Source: Perilla frutescens (taxonomy: Eukaryota; Streptophyta; Magnoliopsida; Lamiales; Lamiaceae). From it: a stretch of DNA of 64,000 nt. Location of the stretch: assembly GCA_026008535.1 (NCBI GenBank), contig BRKX01000013.1:55563726-55627725 (forward strand). The letters are read 5' to 3'. Shown one piece after another: positions 13,571 to 25,373 of this stretch. Every line of letters starts with the position of its first letter. The stretch's first letter is position 1. The notes below the pieces were generated by a model, which saw only the letters and a program-made list of their open reading frames with translations, searched no databases and was not told the DNA's origin. The position numbers were made by a program, and so were the translations under genes.

Positions 13571-14516
13571 TGTGAAAGAACTATCATAGATGAGATCGAT
13601 TCGACGGCCATTTGTCCATCTTCACGTGGGAAAGAACTATCAGAGATAACTATCAATTAACAAACTCGAGAATAGCACGTTTGGACTATTTTTCAAAAAT
13701 GGCACGCTTTTTCAAAATTAACAAAATAAAAATTACTTTAAAATTTTTCTTCTGCAATTATAGCATTAGATCTATTTTACATCATGAAAATCATATGTAG
13801 ATTGTATTTTAATATTTCTATCTAATTTCCCCAATTGCTTAAAATGCTTTTTCGAATCAAGAAATCTAAAAGTACAATCAATTACGTATTATTTTCGAAC
13901 CGTAAAATTGATCAAATGTTAGATATAAGTTCCCACACGTGACGTCTTTGAATACGCCATCCTAACGTCATCCTAGCTAGAACGTGGAGATACAGTGCAC
14001 CACGACTGTAGTAACGTAATCGAATTTATTACTAATTATAGTAATACTTGTAATTAAATAGTATCGTTTGTGCTCTAATTTTTTTAATCGCTGAAAAATG
14101 ATTATAATCATTAAATAATTACAAGTTAAGGAACAAAAAAATAGTGGATATTTTTTACATTTTTTTTGGGAGGAAAACCACGAGCCCAACTCAAAGGGCG
14201 CCCACAGTCCGTACAGAAACAGTAAATAAAAAAATCCTCAAACCAGCATCTTTGTGGGAAATAAATAAAATTTGTTGGGAATAATAAAATAGAAAAAAAT
14301 AAAATGCTTTTTTTTTCTGGGAATAAATACTCCTGGAAAGAGGGAGATGGCAGATGGTGGTTGTGTAAAACGAAAATATTTCGAGTTCAAAGCCAGTCAT
14401 TTCTCTATTTTTCAACTTTTTTAAAAATATAGTATACGCTCTTTTTTTTAATTTAATTTTTTTGTGATTCAATTTTATTTTATTTTTATAGTATATATAT
14501 ATATATGTGTGTGTGT

Positions 14517-14908
14517 GAGTTTTTGTTATCCTACACACTCTTATGAGCACCGTCCATGTGGAAGTCACGGTCACTAGCTTTTATTATTTTTTATTGGTTT
14601 GATATAATTTTATAATTATTAATTAGAGTTTATTCCATCCATTTAGAGTTTATAATTATTTTTTAGAATTTAAATTTTATATTTTTTAGTTAATAATAAT
14701 TGATCTTTAGGGTTAATTATATATTCCATGATTATGATATATAATATTTATAAATTTCAATTTTTGTCAATAAATGTTTATTATGATTATTATAATCCAC
14801 AATAAATCAAGTGCACTTGACAAAATTTCCTTCAAAAAAAAATTAGTCATCAGGTGACCGTAAAAAAGACGGTGCCCACAAAGGTGTGTAGACTAACAAG
14901 ACTGACTA
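14517..14908. mobile_element. Foldback element, arms of about 55 bp
   Basis: The left arm (CCTACACACTCTTATGAGCA, CCGTCC, CACGGTCAC) is matched in reverse complement by the right arm (GGTGACCGT, GACGGTGCCCACA, GTGTGTAGACTAAC). The arms extend outward through TTTTGTTA / TAACAAGA. The 280-bp loop is AT-rich and non-coding. No certain target-site duplication is visible, so the family is unassigned. Confidence 0.55.
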
Positions 14909-14925
14909 CTATATAAGCAACGCTC

Positions 14926-15049
14926 CCATATATGTAGGCTAACAAGACTCTTTCAGCAGTCCTCACAAAATGTATAGAGTAATAACTCTCTCCATATATG
15001 TAGGCTAACAAGACTCTTTCAGCAGTCCTCACAAAATGTATAGAGTAAT

Positions 15050-15098
<49 letters not shown>
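14926..15098. repeat. 66-bp tandem repeat (2x) plus CT microsatellite
   Basis: A unit starting CCATATATGTAGGCTAACAA and ending AGTAATAACTCTCT is present twice with a 66-base period (starts at 14926 and 14992), essentially identical, and runs into a (CT)n tract at 15050-15098. The first unit overlaps the GACTAACAAGACT sequence of the foldback element to its left. Confidence 0.7.
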
Positions 15099-15100
<2 letters not shown>

Positions 15101-16462
15101 CGCGATTCCTTGTAAAACATGGCCTATGCCTCAATTAATTTTGAACATGTAATTACGCACTTCAAATTATTGGGTTGATGTAGTTATGAAATTACATGCA
15201 AACTGGATAATAAATCAAAATATTGCTAGTCGATAGAGAAATTGTGCTAACGATGTAAATATTGTGTCCTCAATATCATAGGTCGCGTGTATGAGTTAAA
15301 AAAAAAATGAACTTATCTAATATGAACCAAACCACTCGCTCATTAATATGTTAACAAAATATTACGAAAAATAACAACCAACTATTATGCCAGTAACATA
15401 TTAATAATATTTCAAAATCATGTTTCAACTATATGACCAACTATTTGCTAATGCATGGATGTATATAATATTGCTATTAAAAAAATAATCGACAATGAAT
15501 TTGTTGATGGAGAAAAAATATTGGTAAAAAAAAAAATCGACAACAATGTTTCTCTACCAATATTAACGTGAAATTATTGGAGGAGAATATAGGTCAAATA
15601 AAAATATGTGCTAATATCATAATAATGTGCTAATATTGCATACGTGCTAATATGATAATATAAACGTTGAGGATATATATCATAATAACGATGTGCTAAT
15701 ATTGCAGAGATGCTAATATGATATATAAATATTGCTAATACTCCTACTAATACAAACTCTTTCTTGTAGTTTATTAAAAATTGAAACTAATTAAATTTTT
15801 GGTGGAGAACAAATTAAAAAAATGAAATTAATAATTTTCCTACTAAGACCGATTTAATTTTTAGTGAAGATGAAAGGTAAAATCATAATATATTGTATGA
15901 AGATAAAAAATTCCCTAAAACAAGAAATTTTATATATTATTGAGTTACTACTACACTCTCAACTTAATACAATTATTAAAAAAAAATGTAATTCTGATTC
16001 TATTTATTTGAGATCAATCTTGTCGGTAGATATTAAATAAATGGGTGGATCCTAGTTTTTACATGGGAATTGAGTTCTCCTGTTTGAACTATATTTGCAT
16101 GTGCGTGTGTTTCTATATATTGCAATTTAATTATTATCGCTAGCTAGGTAGCTATTAAAATTAGAAGAAATAAAGAATGTGTAAGTAATTACGATACAAA
16201 ATTAGGTTCCTATAAAATGAAGTATGCATGGATGATTGAGAACATAGAATCCTATATATTACTTACGTTAATATTCTAAAATATCGAAATTCATGTAAAG
16301 TAATTAATTCGGAGTTCTTTTAATTTATTTTCTGCACTCAGATAAAAAAAACTATTCATACATATTTTGTTGAAATTTTAATCCCAAAATAATACTAGAG
16401 CTCTGAGCTAGCCACCAAATCAAGAAATTAATTTTCCGCCCTAATATATATATATATATATA

Positions 16463-16495
<33 letters not shown>

Positions 16496-16556
16496 CATAA
16501 GTTAATAAAATAATAAATAAATTTAAAACAGTACTGCAAAGGAAAACAAAAACAAA

Positions 16557-16604
<48 letters not shown>

Positions 16605-17154
16605 GTGTTACGTGTTGCTATTTGCACTACTAAATTTTTTATATACCATATTCATTAAATATACTACTATCTTATTTTTATTTTTTTTACTTTATACACC
16701 ACGCTATTTTTTAATTTTACTTTTCAATTAAAAAAATAATTTAAATTAACTTTTAAAAAAATGGAGAGAAGAACAATACGCTTCTTCCTCAAACTACTTC
16801 TTCAACGCCAATGATGAATCGAATTGAATTTTTTGAATATGGATCTCTTGTTCATTTTGTTTTTTCTGAACATTAAGAATAAATGCGGAAGAACATGGGC
16901 GTTTGCTTTCGAAGATCTGTTTATGAACCAGGCCTCAGTTTTTGATAAATTGTTTTCGAAAAATTATTTTTCTAGCTGCGAAACTTAATGCAGAAAATGG
17001 TGAGCCTTTTCTCTTATTTGTTTCTGTTAATTTATTTGTAAATTGTGATAGAGATCTGAAATCGTGATTCACCGGTGGGTTTGCACTTTGGAAGGAGATG
17101 AGAGAGAAAAGAGGGTGAGGAAGAAGATGGTGAGTTGGTGACGATAGTTTTGCT
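15099..17154. other. Intergenic DNA with AT microsatellites
   Basis: No gene recognised. (AT)n tracts lie at about 16445-16493 and 16559-16601. Several repeated phrases such as GTGCTAATATTGCA around 15610-15720 suggest local slippage duplication. Confidence 0.6.
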
Positions 17155-17156
17155 TC

Positions 17157-17575
17157 TTTTTTTTTTAATGATTTAATTGCATAATTTAACAGAGTGTTTG
17201 CATCATTTTACAATTTTCGAACCATGTTTAAAAATTTACAATTCATATAACATTCTTTAGTATTTTTACCATTGTAACATCCCCAATATTAATTCGGAAA
17301 ATATATCCTACGTGTCCGATTTGTGATCCAAATTTAGTGTTGTTTCCGGCTACCCAAATGACATCGTTGAATATATTCACTATATACATGAAGATTCTCC
17401 ATCAGTTTCATTTTTATAAAACATCGTTTTATGTTGGATTAATATTGAGGATGTTACAATTGCAAAAATATTAAAGGTTGTGATATAAATTGCAAATTTT
17501 TAAACATTGTGCAAAAATTATAAAGTGGCGTAAACGTTATGTTAAATTCTGCAATTAACTATTTTTTAATTGATT
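17157..17575. mobile_element. Foldback element with arms of about 140 bp
   Basis: The left arm (17157-17297: ATTTAATTGCATAATTTAAC, then GTTTAAAAATTTACAATT, then TGTAACATCCCCAATATTAA) is matched in reverse complement by the right arm (17438-17575: ATTAATATTGAGGATGTTAC, then AATTGCAAATTTTTAAAC, then GTTAAATTCTGCAATTAA). The central region of about 140 bp is unique. Arms of this length with no ORF fit a foldback or Mutator-like MITE. The inner TGTAACATCC / GGATGTTACA pair could also be the ends of a smaller nested element, but the outer arms pair as well. Confidence 0.7.
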
Positions 17576-18690
17576 TTCAAATAAATGTTCCTCTAAATTT
17601 AAAAAGATATTTAAATAAATTATTAATTATTTATTTTAAATTAAATTAATGGTGGTGAAAATAAAGATTTAAGGTATATTTAGAAACACCCTATGTATAA
17701 TCTACATTAACAAAAATGACATACCACCTTTGGATTGTAGCCAAAATGTACCACACGAAAAAGACTTCTAGAAAACTCTTCATCGACTAGTTTAAACTTT
17801 AAATGGTTAATTAATAATTTAATTAATTACTGACTTTATACTTTTATATTCGCTTATTACTGACTTGGTATTTTCGATTCCCGTATGTGACATCTTGTCT
17901 TATCATTAAATAAGACACATTATAAACTCGAAAAAGAAAGAAGGAAGCAACTTTTTCATTGTACTTTACATATATATATATATATTAGTGAAATAAAATA
18001 TTATCTTTGTATCACAAAAAAGTCACATTCTTCTTTTCACGGATATATATATATATATATATATTATAGTGATTATTACTACACCGTTATCTATTCATTT
18101 AAAATGAAAATTTGTTAATTTCAAGATAATTGACTAGGAGTATATTAAGGAAAATAGGAATTAATTAACAAAGAAAAGAGATCACTCGAGGAAAGGATGA
18201 AGTATACTTAACTTTTTGACAAACTAAAAGTCCTATATCTTTTAGGGAATTTTAAATTCGTGTTGTATTCAATTCGTCGGTTCATATCTATATCCAAATA
18301 TAAATTAATTAGACACGATAAATAAATATATCATTAAATATGAATTTGGATCGAATATTAATATGGGCTAATGAATCTTAATATATAAGACATTCTTAAT
18401 CTATTTTTGTATAGGTTCCGTTTATGGTTCTTGACTTATAATATCATATCATTTCCTAAGACACGATCTGAATTTGATATTTGTTGGTAAATAAAGAAGA
18501 AAAAAAAATAAACAAGATGAGTGCTATTAATTAATTATTATGATTGAAAAGGTTACGAAGCTCACATCAAGTTGTGTTTTTCAGTTATTATTAAAATATT
18601 ATTGCATTTTGAGTTTCCAATATCCAAACATTACAAACTTCAGCAAATAAATACACCTTCTCTCCCTCTTCCCCGCATCCCATTTTTTCA
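17576..18690. other. Upstream region of the LOB-domain gene
   Basis: AT-rich with (AT)n tracts at about 17971-17985 and 18042-18063. It should contain the promoter of the LOB-domain gene. I see no certain TATA box; AAATAAATACACC at about 18643 is a weak candidate before the CT-rich leader. Confidence 0.35.
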
Positions 18691-18720
18691 TACACCTCTC
18701 TCTCTCTCTCTCTCTCTCTA
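18691..18720 (+). promoter_or_regulatory. CT-rich 5' leader of the LOB-domain gene
   Basis: A pyrimidine tract with (CT)n at about 18696-18719 ends 17 bases before the start codon. It probably lies in the 5' UTR or core promoter (a Y-patch-like element). It is shorter than the intergenic CT arrays of this window. Confidence 0.45.
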
Positions 18721-18736
18721 GAAAATTAAGCTGTCA

Positions 18737-19657
18737 ATGAGAATGAGCTGCAATGGCTGCAGAGTTCTCCGCAAAGGCTGCGTCGATAGCTGCACCCTCA
18801 GACCTTGTCTCGAATGGATCGAATCACCTGAGTCTCAAGCCAACGCCACCCTCTTTCTTGCAAAGTTCTACGGCCGGGCCGGGCTCATCAACCTCATCAA
18901 ATCCGGCCCGACTCATCTCCGTCCCGGTATGTCTGATTCCGAGCAATATATAATTAATTGGAATTCTTCTCAGCTAGCTTCAATCTAGATTATATATTTT
19001 CTGATTTTAGCTTCTTTAGCAGAAATTTTTAGGTCGCTCTTGTACGAAGCCTGCGGAAGGATCATAAGCCCGGTGCACGGCTCGGTCGGGCTGATGTGTT
19101 CGGGCCATTGGCCGCGGTGTCAGGCGGCGGTGGAGGCGGTGCTGCGCGGCGCCCCGCTCATGATGCAGGTGTCCGACGACAACGACGACGACTCAGCTGC
19201 CGGAGAGAGGGACCAGTGCCCCGTAATGCCTCTGCAGGGCAGCGACATCCGCCACCTCTCCAAGGACCCCGCCGCCGCCTTCCGCCGCGGCAGGGCCCGA
19301 AACCGAGCCAAGCGATCTTCCACCCACGGCGACAGCCAAGTTAACTCGTTCGCGGCCGAGTTGGTGAGCGAGTCGGAGGCGAAGTTCACGATCACGGGGT
19401 GGGACAGCGGCGAAGATTACAAGAACTTTGGCGAGGTGGTGGTGAAAAAAAGGGCGCGCAGCCATGACTCGTTCTCGGTTGAAACGGTGGAGCCTGCCCT
19501 GGTTAACCAGGAGGAGGAACTGAGTCGCGGTGTTAAAGCGGAGCCTCAACTCGGTGAGATCGGGCTGGAGTTGACCTTGGGCTTGGGCTTCGGCCCGAAC
19601 TCAGTGTTCCAACGCTTCAGTTCTTCAGTGGTAGAGATTTCCGACAGCGAAAACTGA
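18737..19657 (+). CDS. Class II LOB-domain (LBD) transcription factor, LBD40/41/42-like
   Basis: LBD proteins are plant-specific nuclear DNA-binding proteins. Two exons: 18737-18926 and 19023-19657 (274 residues). The 96-base intron has a GTATGT donor and a TTTAGCAG acceptor, and lies after the LRP of the LOB domain as in relatives. The N-terminus MRMSCNGCRVLRKGC is that of the LBD40/41/42 branch of class II. The zinc-finger-like motif C-x2-C-x6-C-x3-C uses Cys 5, 8, 15 and 19. The GAS block follows (FLAKFYGRAGLINLIKSGP), then SLLYEACGR, GSVGLM and CQAAVEAVLRG. The LOB domain covers about residues 3-108. The tail is low in order, with a basic RRGRARNRAKRSS patch and a C-terminal LELTLGLG (residues 245-252) that contains an EAR-type LxLxL, suggesting repression. 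Choosing the acceptor at 19021-19022 instead of the later TTTTAG keeps IFRSLLYEACGR in frame. Class II members have been linked to nitrogen and hypoxia responses; the role here is inference. Confidence 0.93.
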
Positions 19658-20038
19658 TCTGGAAAAATTCAAGAAAAAAGAAATTAAGCAGAAATTAATC
19701 CCAGTTTTGGAGGAGTTTTCCAACTCTTTAATTAGGCTTTTTTTTTTTACTATTTATATTGATCTTTAGAGAGCGCAGTTAAATATTGTAGTAATTTTCT
19801 CATTTCTTTTTTTTGGAAATGAGGTAGTTTCTGGGATTGGGGGAGTTAAATGTATATTTTAAATTAAGAAATAATTGATGAAGTCATCATATAAACATGG
19901 CGACAACTTGCATTGTTGTTTTTTTTTATACTATTTATAAAATATTTGAACTCTTCCAAGATAATATCAAAACCAGTGACCAATCTACTCTCCAATGTCA
20001 TTGGTGGTGTTACATATTATTAAATTAACTATATGTGC
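19658..20038 (+). other. 3' flank of the LOB-domain gene
   Basis: The probable 3' UTR and polyadenylation region follows the TGA at 19655-19657. It has T-rich runs (19738-19748) and AATTAAG-type words but no canonical AATAAA that I would assign with confidence. No other gene is seen. Confidence 0.35.
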
Positions 20039-20166
20039 AAAATATTTTATTAATTAATCTTTCCCAATAGGGTATTTAATTAATTATAAATATTGTTCTC
20101 TCTCTCTCTCAAAATATTTTATTAATTAATCTTTCCCAATAGGGTATTTAATTAATTATAAATATT

Positions 20167-20221
<55 letters not shown>
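20039..20221. repeat. 72-bp tandem repeat (2x) and CT microsatellite
   Basis: AAAATATTTTATTAATTAAT...AAATATTGTTCTCTCTCTCT is present twice with a 72-base period (20039 and 20111). The second copy runs into (CT)n to about 20220. Expansion of the CT tract is the main difference between the copies. Confidence 0.75.
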
Positions 20222-20224
<3 letters not shown>

Positions 20225-20821
20225 CTTTCTTCCAATTGAACCAGTCTTGTGGAATAAGTTAAGTAAAAAAATCTATAATTAAATATAATAACTGTGGGAA
20301 AGTGGTAAATCCAGATTGGCTAGATGGGTCCAAAAATGCTTGAGTGCCGTTTGTAGAAATAGGTTGAAATTTAGTTAGCAGATTCGCAGTTTCTTCTCGA
20401 CAGATGCCATTCATGCAAGCTGCTTCGATTCCCTAAATTTAATTTCACTTATATATATATATATATAATTTTATTCAAATAAAAATGCACTCAATTTTGA
20501 GTCATTATTATGCGTTGTACACTTTTACAAATATTTTTTGAATATCTATAAATAAATCGATATTTAATCACAAGATTTAAGTAGCTAGCATCAGTTGAAA
20601 TTCTCAATTACATATTTGGTGTTGTATTTTTTATTATATACTCAATTTTTTTTATTTAATTTTAATTTTTTATGCTTTAATTTAATTTTACACCTGATTC
20701 ATGTTATACAATTAAGGTACCAGTGTATTATATTTTTTAATTATCAATTGATTATTTGAAATAATTAAATCCAAAAAAATTATAATGAGTCTTCATTGGG
20801 TAGGGTGAACACTAAATAATA

Positions 20822-21061
20822 CTCCATCCGTTTCTATATAAATGTCATTTTGAATGAATGCACATAAATTAATAAATTAATTATATTATCTGATACACCC
20901 TTGTGTGAATACATTAAATGAGTTAAATATAGATGTTTGAATGCATTGAATGAGAATACATGTGTGAAAAATATGAATTTTTTATTTTGAATTTGTAGAA
21001 TGACACTTTTTCGAAATAAAACTAAAATACTAAAATGATATTTATTCAGAGAGAGATGGAG
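20822..21061. mobile_element. Stowaway-like MITE, 240 bp
   Basis: Terminal inverted repeats CTCCATCCGTTTCTATATAA and, at the right end, AAAATGATATTTATTCAGAG...GATGGAG (reverse complement CTCCATC...ATATCATTTT). TA precedes the left end, as expected for Tc1/mariner MITEs. The equivalent position in the second copy of this block (about 63000) lacks it, so it inserted after the duplication or was lost there. Confidence 0.7.
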
Positions 21062-21183
21062 CATGTATATATATAGAGAGTGAAATAAATGATTTCGTAT
21101 ACAAGTTTGTTAGATTGATGGTCAAATATACAAGCATAAATAATTATTAGAGAGAGAGAGAGCGTTTTTATTTTTATTTTTTG

Positions 21184-21233
<50 letters not shown>

Positions 21234-21683
21234 GACAATTAGCTATTTGATCAAATAAATTAAATGAAAAAGTGTGTTGTTAGTCATAAGCTAGCATTGT
21301 TTGTTCGTCGCGTATATGCAACTAATTATGACTCCACGTACGATTGAGAGGGAGCATAAACTTAATTAGTATCATTTGACTACGACTTAAGTAATTATAG
21401 GGGTTTAATTATTGTCGGCAATTTTTATTTAACTCCCTTTACAACATGAAATTGTTTAGTGCATAAATAATTCGTAAATTTCTGCAAGTATAAGAGGATC
21501 GATTAAAGAAGTTTTCACAAAAAAATTTTGCATTAAGAAATTCGATGGATGACCACATGAATGACGCTTTTGCACTAGAAAGTGATCGATCGAGGGGCAT
21601 CTTCTATTAATAAAATCAAGATTCTTGTTCAATTAAAATTTAATTAAATATAAATAAGGTATCAATCTGGCCCATTTAAAATA

Positions 21684-22374
21684 GGGTAAAAGGGTCAAAT
21701 AAATACTCGAACTATATGTCAAGTCCTATCTAGACGTATGAACTATTTTTTGTTCAAATACAAACATAAACTATTTAAATTTAAAAAGTACAATCGGTCT
21801 TCTCAACTATTCAAAATATATCAAATTTACATTTTTTGTTTAACGCGATTAGTTTTTTCCGTTAAATAAATTGTGCATAAATTCTTCGACCTAATTATGA
21901 TTGATTCGGACGATGATGTCATATAATGTGGTATGGTTAGAAAGCCCTCGTCATCGGCTTTCTAATTATACTCTCAATTTATCAATCGTGTGTTAAACGA
22001 TAGAATAATTACATGGAGAAATATCGATAACGAATGTTTGTATTACATATTAAATTATAAATCTTGATACCGATTCGATATTGGATTTTGAAATTAAAAG
22101 AGGAGTTTGAAACTCCATAGTATGGGCTATTTGACCATGGTTTTCAATTTGTTTGATCAACATTCATAGGTGATAGAATTGGGCTTGACACACTTTAATT
22201 AACGTAAAAAACTAACAATGTTAAGATCGAGTGCTAATTTGTTCTTTTTTTAAATAATTTAAAAGGCCGATTGTACTTTTTAAATAATTTAGATGTGTAT
22301 TTAAACCCAAAAATAATTCGTACGTGTAGGTGAAATTGAACATATAGTTCAAATATTTTTTTGGCCCTTTGCCC
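21684..22374. mobile_element. Mutator-like MITE, 691 bp, 9-bp TSD
   Basis: Bounded by the perfect 9-bp direct repeat TTTAAAATA at 21675-21683 and 22375-22383. Long imperfect inverted repeats of about 120 bp start GGGTAAAAGGGTCAAATAAA on the left and GGGCAAAGGGCCAAAAAAAT on the right (reverse complement), and share GAACTATATGT and AAAAAGTACAATCGG. No transposase frame is inside. The TSD length and long arms fit a non-autonomous Mutator-like element. Confidence 0.85.
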
Positions 22375-22560
22375 TTTAAAATAATTAGAAGAATGAACAA
22401 CATCTTTCCTTTTTCATAAGATGTATGCGTGTTAGCTTTTAGCATACACATGTTGAATTAATTTTAACATCTCTAGCTATATATCTACATGTTAAATTTT
22501 AGTATCGTATTTTATAACATATATTATAAAATTGCCACCTGTATTTTGTTTGTATAAAAT

Positions 22561-24002
22561 TGTCACCGCTATTTTTCCAATTTACAAAATTAAATAGCAT
22601 CGTGAATGTTGATTTATGCATCCGTGCATTGAATTTTAACATTGTATTTTCAAAAATAATTTACGAAATTATCATCTATTTTTCAATCCATTAGATAGTT
22701 AAGAGTTATCCATAATTTACACACTAGGGTATGTATGCACGCTAATTGCTACCCTTCCCCTACATATGTGTGACAAAATTGTGGTTTATTATATATGCTA
22801 ATCAAATTTCTTTATTTATATTAAAAAAAAAGAATCTTTACACACACACACATATATATTGAGTGTTAAAATCTATATAGTTGTGGATGGGTAGTATCTA
22901 ATGAGGTAGCATAAGAATATCACGAGCATGTGGTCCATAGACATTAGTTAGTATTAATTACAGAAGAAATTAAGGATTAAATAAATGCTTAAGTACTCTT
23001 TCGCTTGAGCAGGTCGCCACATATTTTCACAATTAAAATATAATGATTCGTCTAATTGTTGCTAATTATGTGACAATGATGCACATTAAGGCTAATTGAC
23101 CTATTTTCATTGGTTTTCGGAGTTTGTGGGTTTGAACGAACTTATATTTTATAAGCAAGTATATTGTGATTTTAATTAACAACGACTCTTCAGCATAGCC
23201 TGAGCCATAGCTAATTTATTTATTGAAAAGGAATAAATTATATAATAATTCATCCTGTCAATTCCTAATTTGAGAAATAATTGAACTAAATGAAGTCACT
23301 AATCACTCAAATTAAATATGAGATGAAACTTAGTCATCCGTGGCAGATTCAAGATACTATATATGTGATTAAAATTGTGTATTAAATTGCAACGAATTAA
23401 AAATTTGCTACCAACGTTATTGAAACTAAAAGGAAATATTATTGAATCCAATAAATGATTAAAAATTCGAATTATTTTTTGCAATTAGCCTTTTTAATAC
23501 ACACACTAATTAAAGTAATAATAATTTCAATACTTTCACTTTGGGAAGTGGGCTTTCGTGGATTTATGCCTATGAATCCCACATAACTAGCATATATATA
23601 GAGAGATGATCTATATCTTTTCCCCTCAATATTAAAAATAAATTCTTACTCTATATCTTCTGTGGGCACTTCTATATATTATTTACTTAGTCGTGTTTTT
23701 GTAGGATAAAATCGTCTGTCTCATTTTTGTGCTGCATTTTCTATTATACAATTAACTTCTTTTATTTAGTTTAATTTTTACACTTATGTATGGTTTATCT
23801 TGTCCTATTAGATTATTATGTTTTTTTAATATTTTATTTTTTAAATAATCAATTAATAACTAAAAATTAAAAATAAATATTAAATAAACTATAAATAATA
23901 ATTGTAAAATTAAATTAGAAAACACAATAAATTAAAATCAAAAGAGAAAAAATAATAATTGTGAAATAAGGAATGCAGTACATGCAAGAAACGGTTTCAA
24001 GA
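22561..24002. other. Intergenic DNA
   Basis: No gene recognised. AT-rich, with short runs only. The phrase GCTTGAGCAGGTCGCCACAT at about 23002 recurs as GCTCAAGCAGGTTGCCACAT at about 26183, a small dispersed repeat. Confidence 0.5.
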
Positions 24003-24131
24003 GAAATTCTATGCTGCACCCACGATAGACCTAATGTGACATTTTCATGTGTTACATGGCACATAAAAATATCACATTAAATCTATTGTGGCACGAGACA
24101 CATTATACATGAGTGCGGCATAGAATTTTCC
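24003..24131. mobile_element. Small foldback MITE, about 130 bp
   Basis: GAAATTCTATGCTGCAC at the left pairs with GTGCGGCATAGAATTTTC at the right in reverse complement. The pairing resumes inside (ATAGACCTAATGTGACATTT against AATATCACATTAAATCTATT), so nearly the whole unit folds on itself. No clear target duplication. Confidence 0.65.
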
Positions 24132-24164
24132 CCGTTTCAGTTGTGTATTAGTACCTAGTAGACA

Positions 24165-24382
24165 TCAATATTGACGTGGGGTTGGGTGATTCAGACAGGT
24201 GGCTTTTGGATTAATTGGAGAACGTTTGCTGGTAGCCGCGAAGGGTTACACATATTAAATTATTTAAAAAAATCATTTAATCTCTGTCACTCGTTAAAGT
24301 AATCAATATTATTAAACCAAAAGTTTCCTGATTAATTTCTCAATATTTAGATAACACTCGGACCCGGCTATTCAACGAACCT

Positions 24383-24451
<69 letters not shown>

Positions 24452-24510
24452 TCTTGAATCTTGTATCTCTAATGGTGGATTCCAGGTCAAGGAGAGAATA
24501 TGGATGTATT
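24165..24510. repeat. Duplicated block B, copy 1
   Basis: GGATTAATTGGAGAACGTTT, TGGTAGCCGCGAAGGGTTAC and AACACTCGGACCCGGC recur at 62212-62545 in the same orientation with few changes. It contains an (AT)n(AG)n compound microsatellite (24386-24447) that is much longer in the (AT)n part of copy 2. Confidence 0.85.
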
Positions 24511-25111
24511 TTGCAAGTTAATTTTTTTTATATCCAAAGTCTACGTGTCAATCTCGATAGCTAGTGCCCAACACACGCCATTAATTATCACATTAAATTA
24601 GTACAGTTCCATAATGCTTTATAATATGTCACCGTTTGATAATATTTGATATTTAACATTTTAATTTTATCACAAATTATTTGATGTATTAGATTTTTCA
24701 CATATTAGAATTTCTTGTTACACTCTCTGTATTATACTTCGTATTACATATTCAAATTACGAGTTTTAGTTTAATTTTATGATTGTTTTTAGGGTTCACT
24801 CCACCCAATTAGATTTTATAATTATTATTTTAATATTTAATTTTTAATTTCTAATTAATAATTCATTATTATGGTTTATTTGTTAAAAATTATGTTTTAT
24901 AATTTTTTAATTCATTTTTTATTTATAAATGTTGACTATGATTATTTATGTTATAATTAAATTTTATTTTATAATAAATTTTGTTAAAATCATAAATTTG
25001 ATAATGAATAAAAAAGTATAACAGAAAATTTCAACCCATTTTTCACATCTTTTTTTTTTTTTTTTCAATTTTACGCTCTATCAAAGCGGTATTAAGGTAT
25101 GTACGAAAATA
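24511..25111. other. Intergenic DNA
   Basis: AT-rich, no gene recognised; a poly-T run lies at about 25051-25066. Confidence 0.5.
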
Positions 25112-25373
25112 CTCCATCTGTTTCATTTTGATTGTTGTTTTAGTTTTTTTTTTAATCTAAAATTAACAATTAATTTTATGGACTAATATGTCCATCCCTC
25201 ATATATAACATAAAATCTTAATTATTCACTTATATTTTCTTAAAATAGTGTTTAAGATAGGGTTAAAATTGGGAGAGAGAGAGAGAGATAGTGTGTAAAA
25301 ATATATAAAATAACAAACATTTTGACTCTAAATAAAAAAAGTTAAAATGACAATTAAAATGAAACAAAGGGAG
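25112..25373. mobile_element. Stowaway-like MITE, 262 bp
   Basis: Flanked by TA on both sides (25110-25111 and 25374-25375). Terminal inverted repeats are CTCCATCTGTTTCATTTTGA on the left and, at the right, CAATTAAAATGAAACAAAGG followed by GAG (reverse complement CTCCCTTTGTTTCATTTTAA). It belongs to the same family as the truncated copy at 13411-13570. Confidence 0.85.

Larger units (their letters stand above)
20740..22560. repeat. Duplicated block A, copy 1
   Basis: Most of this block recurs at about 62930-64000 in the same orientation with roughly 90-95 percent identity by eye. Shared phrases include GATTGAGAGGGAGCATAAAC, GATGGATGACCACATGAATG and AAAAGGGTCAAATAAATAC. Copy 1 holds a MITE (20822-21061) that copy 2 lacks, a (GA)n tract at 21187-21231, and a full-length MULE-type element that is internally deleted in copy 2. 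Confidence 0.85.

Noticed and set aside
14850..15134. 94-residue minus-strand frame with Arg-Glu run
   Set aside because: It spans a CT tract and the 66-bp tandem repeat; artefact.
19096..19549. Open frames on both strands over exon 2 of the LOB-domain gene
   Set aside because: Shadow frames caused by high GC content of the exon; the LOB frame has clear homology.
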